Assembly: GCA_023228465.1 (NCBI GenBank)
Contig: JALOBC010000007.1
Coordinates: 1-64,000, forward strand
DNA length: 64,000 nt
Direction of reading: 5' to 3'
DNA from: Dokdonella sp.
GTDB lineage: Bacteria; Pseudomonadota; Gammaproteobacteria; Xanthomonadales; Rhodanobacteraceae
The position numbers and the translations under genes are program-made. Within the stretch, counting starts at the first letter, position 1; each line of letters starts with the position of its first letter. Shown one piece after another: positions 24,937-32,758 of the stretch. Below the pieces are notes generated by a model, which was given only the letters and a program-made list of their open reading frames with translations, ran no database searches and was not told the DNA's origin.

Positions 24937-26367
24937 GGGCATCACGGTCAGGGCCAGCTCGCCATGCGTGACGCCGCTGGCATTGCCGGCGCTGAAGCGC
25001 ACCGCCCAGGTGCCGGGGGACTCCGCAATACCCTGGATCAGGCCGCGGCGTGCGTCCAGGCGCAGGCCCGGCGGCAGGTTTTCGACGGCGTACTCACGGG
25101 CGTGCGGCCGGGTCACGATGCGGTGGCGCCAGGGCCTGCCGACCCTGGCGGTGGCGGTGGCGATCGCGCCGGGCCGTGGCCGGCCGGCTGCGTGTGCTTC
25201 GAGCCACGCATTCAGGCGCAGGCGTGCGTTTTCGCGCAGGTCGAGCCAGAACAGCGCGATGTCGAAGACATGGAAATTGCTGCCGCCAAAGACCCCGCCA
25301 TCGTTGAAGTATTCGGCCGGCAGCGGCAGCGGCTCGACGAAGGTGAAGCGTCCGTCGCTGCGCGCGGCAACCAGCTGCGGCAGCACGCGGGAAAAGGTGG
25401 CCGGGGTCCCGAAGGGGACGGCGCCGCGATGGCGGCGCGCCGGCGTGATGGGTTCGCGGTCGCTCCAGCTCACCGGGTTGAGGCTGACCAATGGCTGCCC
25501 TGACGAAGGCGCCCAGCGCTGGCGTGCGCGATCCCAGTAGAGGTTCTCCTGCCACGCGTCGAGATCGGCGTCGGTCTGCTCGCCGAACGTGCCCCATATC
25601 GCCACGCAGGTGGTCTGCGCCGGTCGCCTGCAGGGCGGGATGCGTCTGAGGTCGTCGCGGAATACGCTGCGCGGGATCGGTTGGCCAGGCAGGTAGGCTG
25701 CCACCAGCAGTCGTTCGAGGGGCGTGCTCTGGATGGCTTCGCCGAGCAGGCGCTGGGCGTGGTTGGTGCCCTGGCTGTGACCCACCAGGAAGAACGGTCG
25801 CCCGGCGTTGTAGTGGCGCACGTAATATCGGAAGGCTGCAAGCACGTCCGCGTAGGCGCGATCGTTGGGTGCCTGCTGGGCCTGCACGTCCAGCGTGTAG
25901 AGCGGCAGGGTGACCTGGCGATAGCGCGGCGCGTAGATGCGCGCGACCGCATTGAAGGGCGTGGCCTGGGTCAACAGCATCAGCTCGCCCAGCTGTGCCG
26001 CCTGCGCATCGTCGATCGGCGCGTTGAGAACGTCCTCACGCATGCTGGTGGTCGGGTGGACATAGAAGGCGTCGGCCTGGGCCGTCGCCTGCAGGTCGGA
26101 GAAGCCGGCACCGCGGGGCGTGCGCATCGCGGCCGAAGGACGCCCGGGCAGCGCCAGCCAGGCACTGGCGTCGCTGTAGTCGATGGCCGGCTGGCGGTGT
26201 TCAACCCCCTGGCCCGGTGTCGGCGTGCCGACGGCCGCGCCGTCTTCGCGCGCCTGGACGGTGCCGGCTGGCAGCGCGGCCAGCAGGCAGGCCGCCAGTG
26301 CCAGGCCGACGGCCAGGCACCAGGCGTCCTCGAACAGGCACCAGCCCCGGGTGTCGATCGTTGCCAT
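24934..26367 (-). CDS. Secreted DUF3089 alpha/beta hydrolase
   Basis: This 477-residue protein has an N-terminal hydrophobic export segment, a DUF3089 alpha/beta-hydrolase domain (~60-380) with DAFYVHPTTSM and the nucleophile motif GHSQGT, and a C-terminal ~60-residue putative Ig-like domain (ENLPPGLRLDARRGLIQGIA). The substrate is unknown. The start has a GGGGAG ribosome binding site. An FNR/DNR-type box lies 56-69 bases upstream, which places it in the putative anaerobic regulon. Confidence 0.8.
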   Translation of the reverse strand: MATIDTRGWCLFEDAWCLAVGLALAACLLAALPAGTVQAREDGAAVGTPTPGQGVEHRQPAIDYSDASAWLALPGRPSAAMRTPRGAGFSDLQATAQADAFYVHPTTSMREDVLNAPIDDAQAAQLGELMLLTQATPFNAVARIYAPRYRQVTLPLYTLDVQAQQAPNDRAYADVLAAFRYYVRHYNAGRPFFLVGHSQGTNHAQRLLGEAIQSTPLERLLVAAYLPGQPIPRSVFRDDLRRIPPCRRPAQTTCVAIWGTFGEQTDADLDAWQENLYWDRARQRWAPSSGQPLVSLNPVSWSDREPITPARRHRGAVPFGTPATFSRVLPQLVAARSDGRFTFVEPLPLPAEYFNDGGVFGGSNFHVFDIALFWLDLRENARLRLNAWLEAHAAGRPRPGAIATATARVGRPWRHRIVTRPHAREYAVENLPPGLRLDARRGLIQGIAESPGTWAVRFSAGNASGVTHGELALTVMP

Positions 26368-26422
26368 GCGGATCTCCCCTGTCTGCCCTGGTGGATGATC
26401 GAATCACCGGGCGCGGGGTTCC

Positions 26423-26436
26423 TTGACCTGGATCAG
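26423..26436. promoter_or_regulatory. FNR/DNR-type box ahead of the DUF3089 gene
   Basis: TTGACCTGGATCAG matches the TTGAC-N4-(G/A)TCAA pattern with one deviation. It overlaps the last codon of the GT9 gene and lies 56 bases before the DUF3089 ATG. Confidence 0.5.
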
Positions 26437-27572
26437 GAATCCACGCCGGCCTTCGCGCCAGCTGCTGGCGAGGTCGCCAGGCCCTCGTACAGACGCAGGG
26501 CCGGGACGGATGCCGCCTCGCCGAGCGCGAGGGCAAGCACGTCGGTCGGCGCGATTGCGGCAAGGCAGGGCGGGTCCGGGCCGAAGCGGCAGGTCGGGCG
26601 GTAGGCATCGGCGCAGGGGAAGCCGCCCTGGATCGCCCGTGCGCCCAGCGGGCAGGATTGCCGCGGGTCGGTCGGACCGCAGATGACCCACAGCGGCCGT
26701 CCCGCCGCCGCGGCGACATGTGCCGTGCCGGTATCGTTGGCGATGATGCAGGCAGCGCCGGCACAGGCGGGAATCACTTCGAGGAACGCAAGGTCATCGA
26801 GCAGCACCATGGCGCCCGGGGCGCGTGCCTCGACCAGGTCGATGATGCGCGCACAATCCTCGGCCTCGTCACGCGCACCGATGAGGGCGATGCGGTCGAT
26901 GCCGCGACGCTGCAGCAGCAGCGCGAGTTCCGCGTAGCGTTCAACGCCCCAGCGGCGCAGCCGGCTGCGCGCCTGCGAGCCGGGCAGCAGGATGGCGTAG
27001 CGGCCCTCGACCAGGCCATGGCGCTCGCGCAGGCGGGCCACGCGCTCGCACATGCCGGGCGGAACGTGCAGCACGGGCCGGATGGTGCGCGCAGCGAGGC
27101 CGGCGCGGGCCAGCAGGGCGCGGGCGCGCTGCGCCGGGTGCGGGCCGGCCTGCGCGGGCGGTGACAGCGTATAGGGAAAGCCGCTGCGCAGGCCCCAGCG
27201 GGCGGGCACCCGGTGCCGTCCGAAGGCCAGTCCGGCAACGAGCAGTCGCGTATGGTCGGTGGACTGCAGGTCGATGATCAGGTCATAGCCGGCCGCGCGC
27301 ACGCGCTGCAGCCACCGGCGGTGGATCGACAGGCGCTGCCGGCGCGCACGCATCGGCAGCGCGACTACGGCCGCAAAGCGTGGATCGGCATCGAACAGGT
27401 GGCGGTTCTGCGGCAGGGTATCGAGGTGCAGCTCGGCCTCCGGGAAGGCCTGGCGGATGTCCTGCATGGCCGCGCTGGCAAGCACGATGTCGCCGAGCGC
27501 GCTCCACTTGATGATGAGGATGCGGCCGATGGCGGCCGGGAAAGGCCTGCCGTTCGCGGCAGCACGGTTCAT
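26433..27572 (-). CDS. Glycosyltransferase family 9 (heptosyltransferase-like)
   Basis: This 379-residue protein fits the GT9 family: N-terminal RILIIKWSALGDIVLASAAM and a C-terminal nucleotide-sugar site (IIANDTGTAHVAAAAGRPLWVICGPTDP). GT9 enzymes add ADP-heptose to the LPS core at the inner face of the inner membrane. It follows the PLP operon on the same strand after ~108 bases. The cysteine-containing tail (FPCADAYRPTCRFGPDPPC) is common in the family. Confidence 0.88.
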   Translation of the reverse strand: MNRAAANGRPFPAAIGRILIIKWSALGDIVLASAAMQDIRQAFPEAELHLDTLPQNRHLFDADPRFAAVVALPMRARRQRLSIHRRWLQRVRAAGYDLIIDLQSTDHTRLLVAGLAFGRHRVPARWGLRSGFPYTLSPPAQAGPHPAQRARALLARAGLAARTIRPVLHVPPGMCERVARLRERHGLVEGRYAILLPGSQARSRLRRWGVERYAELALLLQRRGIDRIALIGARDEAEDCARIIDLVEARAPGAMVLLDDLAFLEVIPACAGAACIIANDTGTAHVAAAAGRPLWVICGPTDPRQSCPLGARAIQGGFPCADAYRPTCRFGPDPPCLAAIAPTDVLALALGEAASVPALRLYEGLATSPAAGAKAGVDS

Positions 27573-27680
27573 GGGCGTCCCGCGTCGCGCCTGCGCACCC
27601 TGGATCCGGTGCCCGGCAGCCGGGTCGCCGGGGCCCGGGCGCAGCGCCCGTGGCCGAAGCGGGCGCAGCTGCGGACCGGC

Positions 27681-28838
27681 TCAGCGTTCGTCGGAGCGTG
27701 GCTCGGCACGGTCATCACGCGGCAGGGCGGCGCGCCAGCGGCCATCGGCCAGGCAGGCCTCCAGCGCGGTACGCCAGGGCCGCGGATCGAGCGCGCAGGC
27801 CGCCAGCCAGGCCGGATCGAACAGGGTTTCGGCGTAGCGCTCGCCGCGGTCGCAGAGCAGGCTGACGATGCTGCCGTGCTCGCCGCGCGCGCGCATGGCC
27901 GCTGCGAGTTGCAGGCAGGCGACCAGGTTGGTACCCGAGGAGCCGCCATAGCGACGCCCGAACAGTTCCTCCAGCAGGGTCATGGCCGCGATGGAAGCGG
28001 TATCCGGCACTTCCGTCACGGCATCGACCACGTCGAACAGGAAGCCCGGTTCCACGCGCGGCCGGCCAATGCCCTCGATGACCGTCGGCTGGCTCGCCAG
28101 TGCCTCGCGCGAATGCGTGCGCCAGCCATGCACGTAGCCGCTGCCGCTGGGCTCGGCCACGCACAGGCGCGTGGGCAGGCGGCGGTAGCGCAGGTAGCGG
28201 CCGATGGTCGCCGAGGTGCCGCCGGTGCCGGCGCCGCAGACGATCCAGGCAGGTTCGGGATGTTCCTCGCCGGCGAGCTGGCCGATGATCGATTCGGCGA
28301 TGTTGTTGTTGCCGCGCCAGTCGGTGGCGCGCTCGGCCAGGCCGAACTGGTCCAGGTGGCAGGCGCCCCGCGCCGCGTGCCAGGCGGCGCGCGCGTGGAC
28401 TTCGCAGGGGTCCTCGACCAGGTCGCAGGCGCCGCCGAGCGCCTCCACGGCGCGAATCTTGGCCGGCGCGGTGCGCGCCGGCATGACCGCGGTGAACTCC
28501 AGGCCCAGCAGCCGCGCAAACCAGGCTTCGGCGATCGCCGTGCTGCCGGATGAGGCATCGACCACCGCCTGACCCTCGTTGAGCTGCCCGTTGCACAGCG
28601 CGTAGAGATACAGCGAGCGGGCGAGGCGGTGCTTGAGGCTGCCGGTCGGGTGGGCGGCCTCGTCCTTGAAGTAGAAATGGATTCCCGGAAAGCCGGCGAA
28701 GTCGATCTTGAGCAGATGCGTGTCGGCCGAGCGACCGGCTTCCTGCTGCAGGCAGGTCAGCGCCGCGTTCACCCATGCGCGCGCGTGGACCATGGCCGGC
28801 ACGTGCAGCACGCTGCCCTGGCTGGCGTCGGGGTTCAT
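27681..28838 (-). CDS. PLP-dependent cysteine-synthase-family enzyme
   Basis: This 385-residue fold-type II PLP enzyme shows the Schiff-base lysine in HPTGSLKHRLA, the substrate loop SSGSTAIAEAW and the phosphate-binding GAGTGGTSA. It belongs to the CysK/cystathionine-beta-synthase superfamily but differs from housekeeping CysK; family members include cysteine desulfhydrases and siderophore-precursor synthases. Its ATG overlaps the stop of the upstream decarboxylase by 4 bases, so the two proteins probably act in one pathway, which is unknown. Regulation is likely through the FNR/DNR-type box at 30836. Confidence 0.85.
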   Translation of the reverse strand: MNPDASQGSVLHVPAMVHARAWVNAALTCLQQEAGRSADTHLLKIDFAGFPGIHFYFKDEAAHPTGSLKHRLARSLYLYALCNGQLNEGQAVVDASSGSTAIAEAWFARLLGLEFTAVMPARTAPAKIRAVEALGGACDLVEDPCEVHARAAWHAARGACHLDQFGLAERATDWRGNNNIAESIIGQLAGEEHPEPAWIVCGAGTGGTSATIGRYLRYRRLPTRLCVAEPSGSGYVHGWRTHSREALASQPTVIEGIGRPRVEPGFLFDVVDAVTEVPDTASIAAMTLLEELFGRRYGGSSGTNLVACLQLAAAMRARGEHGSIVSLLCDRGERYAETLFDPAWLAACALDPRPWRTALEACLADGRWRAALPRDDRAEPRSDER

Positions 28839-30781
28839 GGTGTGCTCATGCCCGCGGACAGTTCCGCACTGGCGCGCGCGAGGAAATCGAAGTACAGCTC
28901 GATGTAGCTGATGCCGTTTTCATGATCGATCAGGTACGGGTTCATCAGCGTGTGGCGCAGGATCACGAGCGGCTCGTCCCCGGCATCCGCCTCGAGTCCG
29001 AGGGTGGCAAGGATACGACTGGTTTCCTGCGCGCCGACCAGGTCCGGGCGCAGGGTGGTCACCGAACCGAAGAACTCGCGCGTCTGCAGCGGGTGGTGCG
29101 TGTCCGCGCGCATGCCTGCATAGAGCTTGCGCATGAACACGTTGGCCTGCGCCAGCGAGCGGTTGCCGTGCGGGTTGAGGGCCAGGCAGACCAGGTTGGT
29201 ATCGGGCTCGAAAGGCACCCGTACGTGCAGGCGGCCGGCCTGCTCGCAGGCGAAACGCAGCGCGCGGTCATAGAACATCTCGGCGGCGCGCACGGTGGCA
29301 TGGGGCAGGCGACCGAAGTGGCGATGGTCGAGCGGCAGTACCTGGTGGGCGACGTACACCCCCGCCGCAGCCGCGCCGGATTTGGAACCTTCCGGAATGA
29401 ACTGGCCAAGATTGCGGTAGCGTGCCATGTAGTCCTCCGGCGCCGCGGCGTGGAAGACATAGTCGGCGCGCTCGGCCAGCAGGGCCATCGGCCGATGGTC
29501 GCGGCAGACGAACGCGCCGCTGCCGAAGGGCAGGTAGCCGAGCTTGTGTGGATCGACGGTCACCGAATCGGTGTCGCCCAGGGCCGCGAAGGCGGCGTGC
29601 AGCGGCGCGGTCGGGAAATAGTCGAACTCGCTGCGCAGGTCCGCGTGCGCGCGCAGGCTGCCGTCTTCCGCGCGGAACAGCGTGGCCAGGTAGCCGCCCC
29701 ACGCCGCATCGACGTGCACGGCAAAATCCAGTCCGCGCGCGCGGCTGCGCTGGCGTGCGGCCAGCACGCCGTCGACCGGATCGATGGTGCCGTACTCGGT
29801 GCTGCCGAGTACCGCCACCGCCATCAGGACCGGGATCCGCTCGCGCGCACAGCGTTCCAGATGCGCTTCCAGCGCATCGATGTCCAGGCGCATGCCGCGC
29901 GTGGGCAGCAGATCGAGCTGCGCGCGGCCGAGGCCGACCAGCTTGACGCCCTTGCTCCAGGAATAGTGCGCGGTGATCGGCGCCAGCACATGGGGCGGAC
30001 GCAGCGCAGGATGCGCGGCAAAGAAGTCGGTCAATCCGCGCTGTTCGATGCGCTCGGCCTCGACCCTGGCCAGCCAGTGCGCCCGCGCGTGCGCCGTCTG
30101 TCCGGCCAGCCACGCCTGCCAGGCCTCCAGCAACACGATTGCATCTGCCTGCGCCAGGTTGAACGCGCTCCAGTCATCCTCCGGCAGGCTGATGTCCGGC
30201 ACGCCGGCGGCGCGCAGCGCGACCGGAAAGGCCTTCAGCGCCAGAGCCAGCCGCAGGGCCTGGAAATTGGCCACCGTGCCGCCCGAGGTGAGGTGCCCGA
30301 AGGCACAGGCGGCTTGCGCCGGATCGTGCGGGTAGCCGAGCATGCGCGCGAGCTGCAGCCCGACCTTGATCTCCATGTCGATGGTGACCGGCGCGGCATC
30401 TTCGCTCACGTTGTTGGGGTTGTAGGGCAGCGCCAGCATCTGCGCGGCCAGCCCCGGCAACAGCAGGTCCGAGGCCATGTGACCGATGTAGCGTGGGCTG
30501 TGGAAGGGCACCGAGTGCTTGAGCGCCGCCGAGAGCTGGTGCAGCTCGCGGCGCATGCGCGCCTCGAAGGCCAGATAATCTGGGTGGTGCAGGGTCGCGG
30601 TGCTGATCGCCGGCGGATCCTGCGGCTGGAAGTTGCGCCGCCAGTAGACGTGGTCGCGCAGGAACTCGACCAGCAGGTTTTCCAGCAGCGCGTTGTTCTC
30701 GCCATAGGGGCCGAGGAAGCAGGCATCCAGCGCGTGGTCGCGCAGCGGCGGGACAGCGGGTGGAGAAGGGTCGGACGGCAT
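28835..30781 (-). CDS. PLP-dependent group II amino-acid decarboxylase
   Basis: This 648-residue enzyme belongs to the pyridoxal-dependent decarboxylase family (glutamate/aromatic amino-acid decarboxylase-like). The PLP lysine lies in VDPHKLGYLPFGSGAF, and VDAAWGGY and HLTSGGTVANFQAL are recognisable. It is longer than typical GadB or AADC enzymes (~470-500) because of N- and C-terminal extensions. It heads a two-gene operon with the cysteine-synthase-like enzyme, and an FNR/DNR-type box lies 55-68 bases upstream. The substrate cannot be read from the sequence. Confidence 0.88.
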   Translation of the reverse strand: MPSDPSPPAVPPLRDHALDACFLGPYGENNALLENLLVEFLRDHVYWRRNFQPQDPPAISTATLHHPDYLAFEARMRRELHQLSAALKHSVPFHSPRYIGHMASDLLLPGLAAQMLALPYNPNNVSEDAAPVTIDMEIKVGLQLARMLGYPHDPAQAACAFGHLTSGGTVANFQALRLALALKAFPVALRAAGVPDISLPEDDWSAFNLAQADAIVLLEAWQAWLAGQTAHARAHWLARVEAERIEQRGLTDFFAAHPALRPPHVLAPITAHYSWSKGVKLVGLGRAQLDLLPTRGMRLDIDALEAHLERCARERIPVLMAVAVLGSTEYGTIDPVDGVLAARQRSRARGLDFAVHVDAAWGGYLATLFRAEDGSLRAHADLRSEFDYFPTAPLHAAFAALGDTDSVTVDPHKLGYLPFGSGAFVCRDHRPMALLAERADYVFHAAAPEDYMARYRNLGQFIPEGSKSGAAAAGVYVAHQVLPLDHRHFGRLPHATVRAAEMFYDRALRFACEQAGRLHVRVPFEPDTNLVCLALNPHGNRSLAQANVFMRKLYAGMRADTHHPLQTREFFGSVTTLRPDLVGAQETSRILATLGLEADAGDEPLVILRHTLMNPYLIDHENGISYIELYFDFLARASAELSAGMSTP

Positions 30782-30835
30782 CGCCTGCGCCTGCGGGGGC
30801 AGACTTCAGCATGCCGCAAACGCGCGCGCGGCGCG

Positions 30836-30849
30836 ATGACCCACGTCAA
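30836..30849. promoter_or_regulatory. FNR/DNR-type box ahead of the PLP-enzyme operon
   Basis: On the minus strand TTGACGTGGGTCAT matches TTGAC-N4-GTCAA at nine of ten conserved bases. It lies 55 bases before the decarboxylase ATG, the same spacing as at the norB and DUF3089 promoters. Confidence 0.55.
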
Positions 30850-31033
30850 ACGACCCGGCGCCGGGCCGGCTGCCGCGCCTGGCGGGTGCAGCGAGGGACT
30901 GACGGAAGGGCAGGCTTTCATTCCCTGGCAACGCGGAGCGTTGCGCGTGGCATCCTTCCCCGCGGCGCGCCGGCAATTGCATGGCGGCGCGCGCCGCGTA
31001 TCCTCGACCTTCGCGTCCCGACGGAGCCAGCCC

Positions 31034-32698
31034 GTGATCTTGCGCCTTGCCTGTGTCCTCGCCCTTGCCCTGGGCGCCGCGCCTGCCGGCGCGGCCAGAT
31101 TGTTCATCCAGCACGTCAACGGCTATACGCTGGATGCGCGCGGCGAGCTGCAGCGCTTCGAGGTCATGCTGATCGACGACGGCAAGGTCGTGGCGACCGG
31201 CACGCAGGCCGCGCTGGCCGAGCGTGCAGGCAAGGCGAGGGTGCTGGACGGCCAGGGGCGCACCCTGCTGCCTGGGCTGATCGATGCCCATGGGCATGTC
31301 ATGGGCCTGGGCATGGCCCTGCGCCGGGCCGACCTGGCCGGCACCACCTCGCTCGACCAGGCCCTGGCGAGGGCGAAGGCGTGGGCCGCGGCACACCCGG
31401 AACTGGCCTGGGTGCAGGGTCGCGGCTGGAACCAGGAAATCTGGAAGCTGGGTCGCTTTCCGACCGCGGTGGAACTCGATCGCGCGGTGGCCGATCGCCC
31501 GGCCTGGATGGTGCGCGTGGATGGCCATGCCGGCTGGGCCAACAGCGCCGCCATGAAGCTCGCCGGCATCGACCGGGACACGCCGGATCCGCCGGGTGGG
31601 CGCATCGAGCGCGATGCCGACGGCCGCCCGAGCGGTGTGCTGGTGGACGCGGCCATGCAGCTGGTGGCGGCGAAGATCCCGCCCATGGACCCCGCCGAAG
31701 CCGCGCGGGTGCTGGACGCGGCGCTGGCGCAGATGGCCCGGGTGGGCCTGACCGGCGTGCACGATGCGGGCGCGGATGCCGATACCGTGGCGCTGTACCG
31801 GCGCCATGCCGACGCCGGCAGGTTGACGGCGCGCATCTACGCCATGATCGGCGGCACGGCGGGGGATTTCGACCGCCTCGCCAGGACCGGACCGCTGGTC
31901 GACTACGGCGAGGGCTTTCTTTCCGTGCGCGCGGTCAAGTTGTATGCCGATGGCGCGCTCGGCAGCCGCGGCGCGGCGCTGCTCGCGCCCTATGCGGATG
32001 CTCCGGACAACCGCGGACTGCTGTTCCACACGCCGGCCGAGCTCACCGCCTCGATCGGCAAGGCCATCGGCAAGGGCTACCAGGTCGCCGTGCACGCGAT
32101 CGGTGACCGTGCCAACCGTGAAGTGCTGGATGCCTTCGCCGCCGTGTACGAAGTGCAGGGCGGCCAGGCGCTGCGCAACCGCATCGAACACGCGCAGGTC
32201 GTTGCGCCGGCGGATCTGCCGCGCTTTCGCACGCTCGGCCTGATCGCCTCGATGCAGCCGACCCACGCCACCTCGGACATGAACATGGCCGAGGATCGCC
32301 TGGGTCACGCGCGCATGCGCGGCGCCTACGCCTGGCACAGCTTCCTCGCCCAGGGCACCCTGGTCGCGGCCGGTTCGGACTTCCCGGTCGAATCGCCCAA
32401 TCCGTTCTACGGCCTGCATGCCGCCGTGACCCGCCAGGATCACGCCGGGCGCCCGCCCGGCGGCTGGTATCCGGCCGAGCGCATGAGCCTGGCCCAGGCC
32501 TTGCGCGCCTTCACCCTCGACGCTGCTTACGCCGGCCATGCGGAGAAGGCCCTGGGCAGTCTCGAACCAGGCAAGGCGGCCGACTTCATCCTGATCGATC
32601 GCGACATCTTCACGCAGGCGCCCGCGCGCCTGTGGTCGACCCGGGTGCTGGAAACCTGGGTAGCTGGCAAGCGCGTGTTTGCGCGCCCTGGCGATTGA
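31034..32698 (+). CDS. Secreted YtcJ-like amidohydrolase (Amidohydro_3)
   Basis: This 554-residue protein starts at a GTG with ACGGAG 7 bases ahead and has a signal peptide (LACVLALALGAAPAGA). The metal-dependent hydrolase fold is clear: GLIDAHGHV, VHAIGDRANREVLD, NRIEHAQ and AGSDFPVESPNPF. YtcJ-type enzymes hydrolyse N-acyl or cyclic amide bonds; the substrate is unknown. It is convergent with norB and separated from it by a terminator hairpin. Confidence 0.88.
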   Translation: MILRLACVLALALGAAPAGAARLFIQHVNGYTLDARGELQRFEVMLIDDGKVVATGTQAALAERAGKARVLDGQGRTLLPGLIDAHGHVMGLGMALRRADLAGTTSLDQALARAKAWAAAHPELAWVQGRGWNQEIWKLGRFPTAVELDRAVADRPAWMVRVDGHAGWANSAAMKLAGIDRDTPDPPGGRIERDADGRPSGVLVDAAMQLVAAKIPPMDPAEAARVLDAALAQMARVGLTGVHDAGADADTVALYRRHADAGRLTARIYAMIGGTAGDFDRLARTGPLVDYGEGFLSVRAVKLYADGALGSRGAALLAPYADAPDNRGLLFHTPAELTASIGKAIGKGYQVAVHAIGDRANREVLDAFAAVYEVQGGQALRNRIEHAQVVAPADLPRFRTLGLIASMQPTHATSDMNMAEDRLGHARMRGAYAWHSFLAQGTLVAAGSDFPVESPNPFYGLHAAVTRQDHAGRPPGGWYPAERMSLAQALRAFTLDAAYAGHAEKALGSLEPGKAADFILIDRDIFTQAPARLWSTRVLETWVAGKRVFARPGD

Positions 32699-32713
32699 TG
32701 GCGCCGAGCGCAT

Positions 32714-32737
32714 GGGGCGCGGCCCTGGCCGCGCCCC
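32714..32737. terminator. Bidirectional terminator between amidohydrolase and norB
   Basis: GGGGCGCGGCC (32714-32724) pairs perfectly with GGCCGCGCCCC (32727-32737). The hairpin lies between two convergent stop codons and can serve both. There is no T-run. Confidence 0.55.
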
Positions 32738-32758
32738 GCGTCATCGGGCCGCCTGCAC

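Noticed and set aside
28775-31033. Very long plus-strand frame ahead of the amidohydrolase
   Set aside because: It runs antisense through the decarboxylase and the cysteine-synthase-like genes, which have clear PLP motifs. The true amidohydrolase begins at GTG 31034 with a signal peptide.
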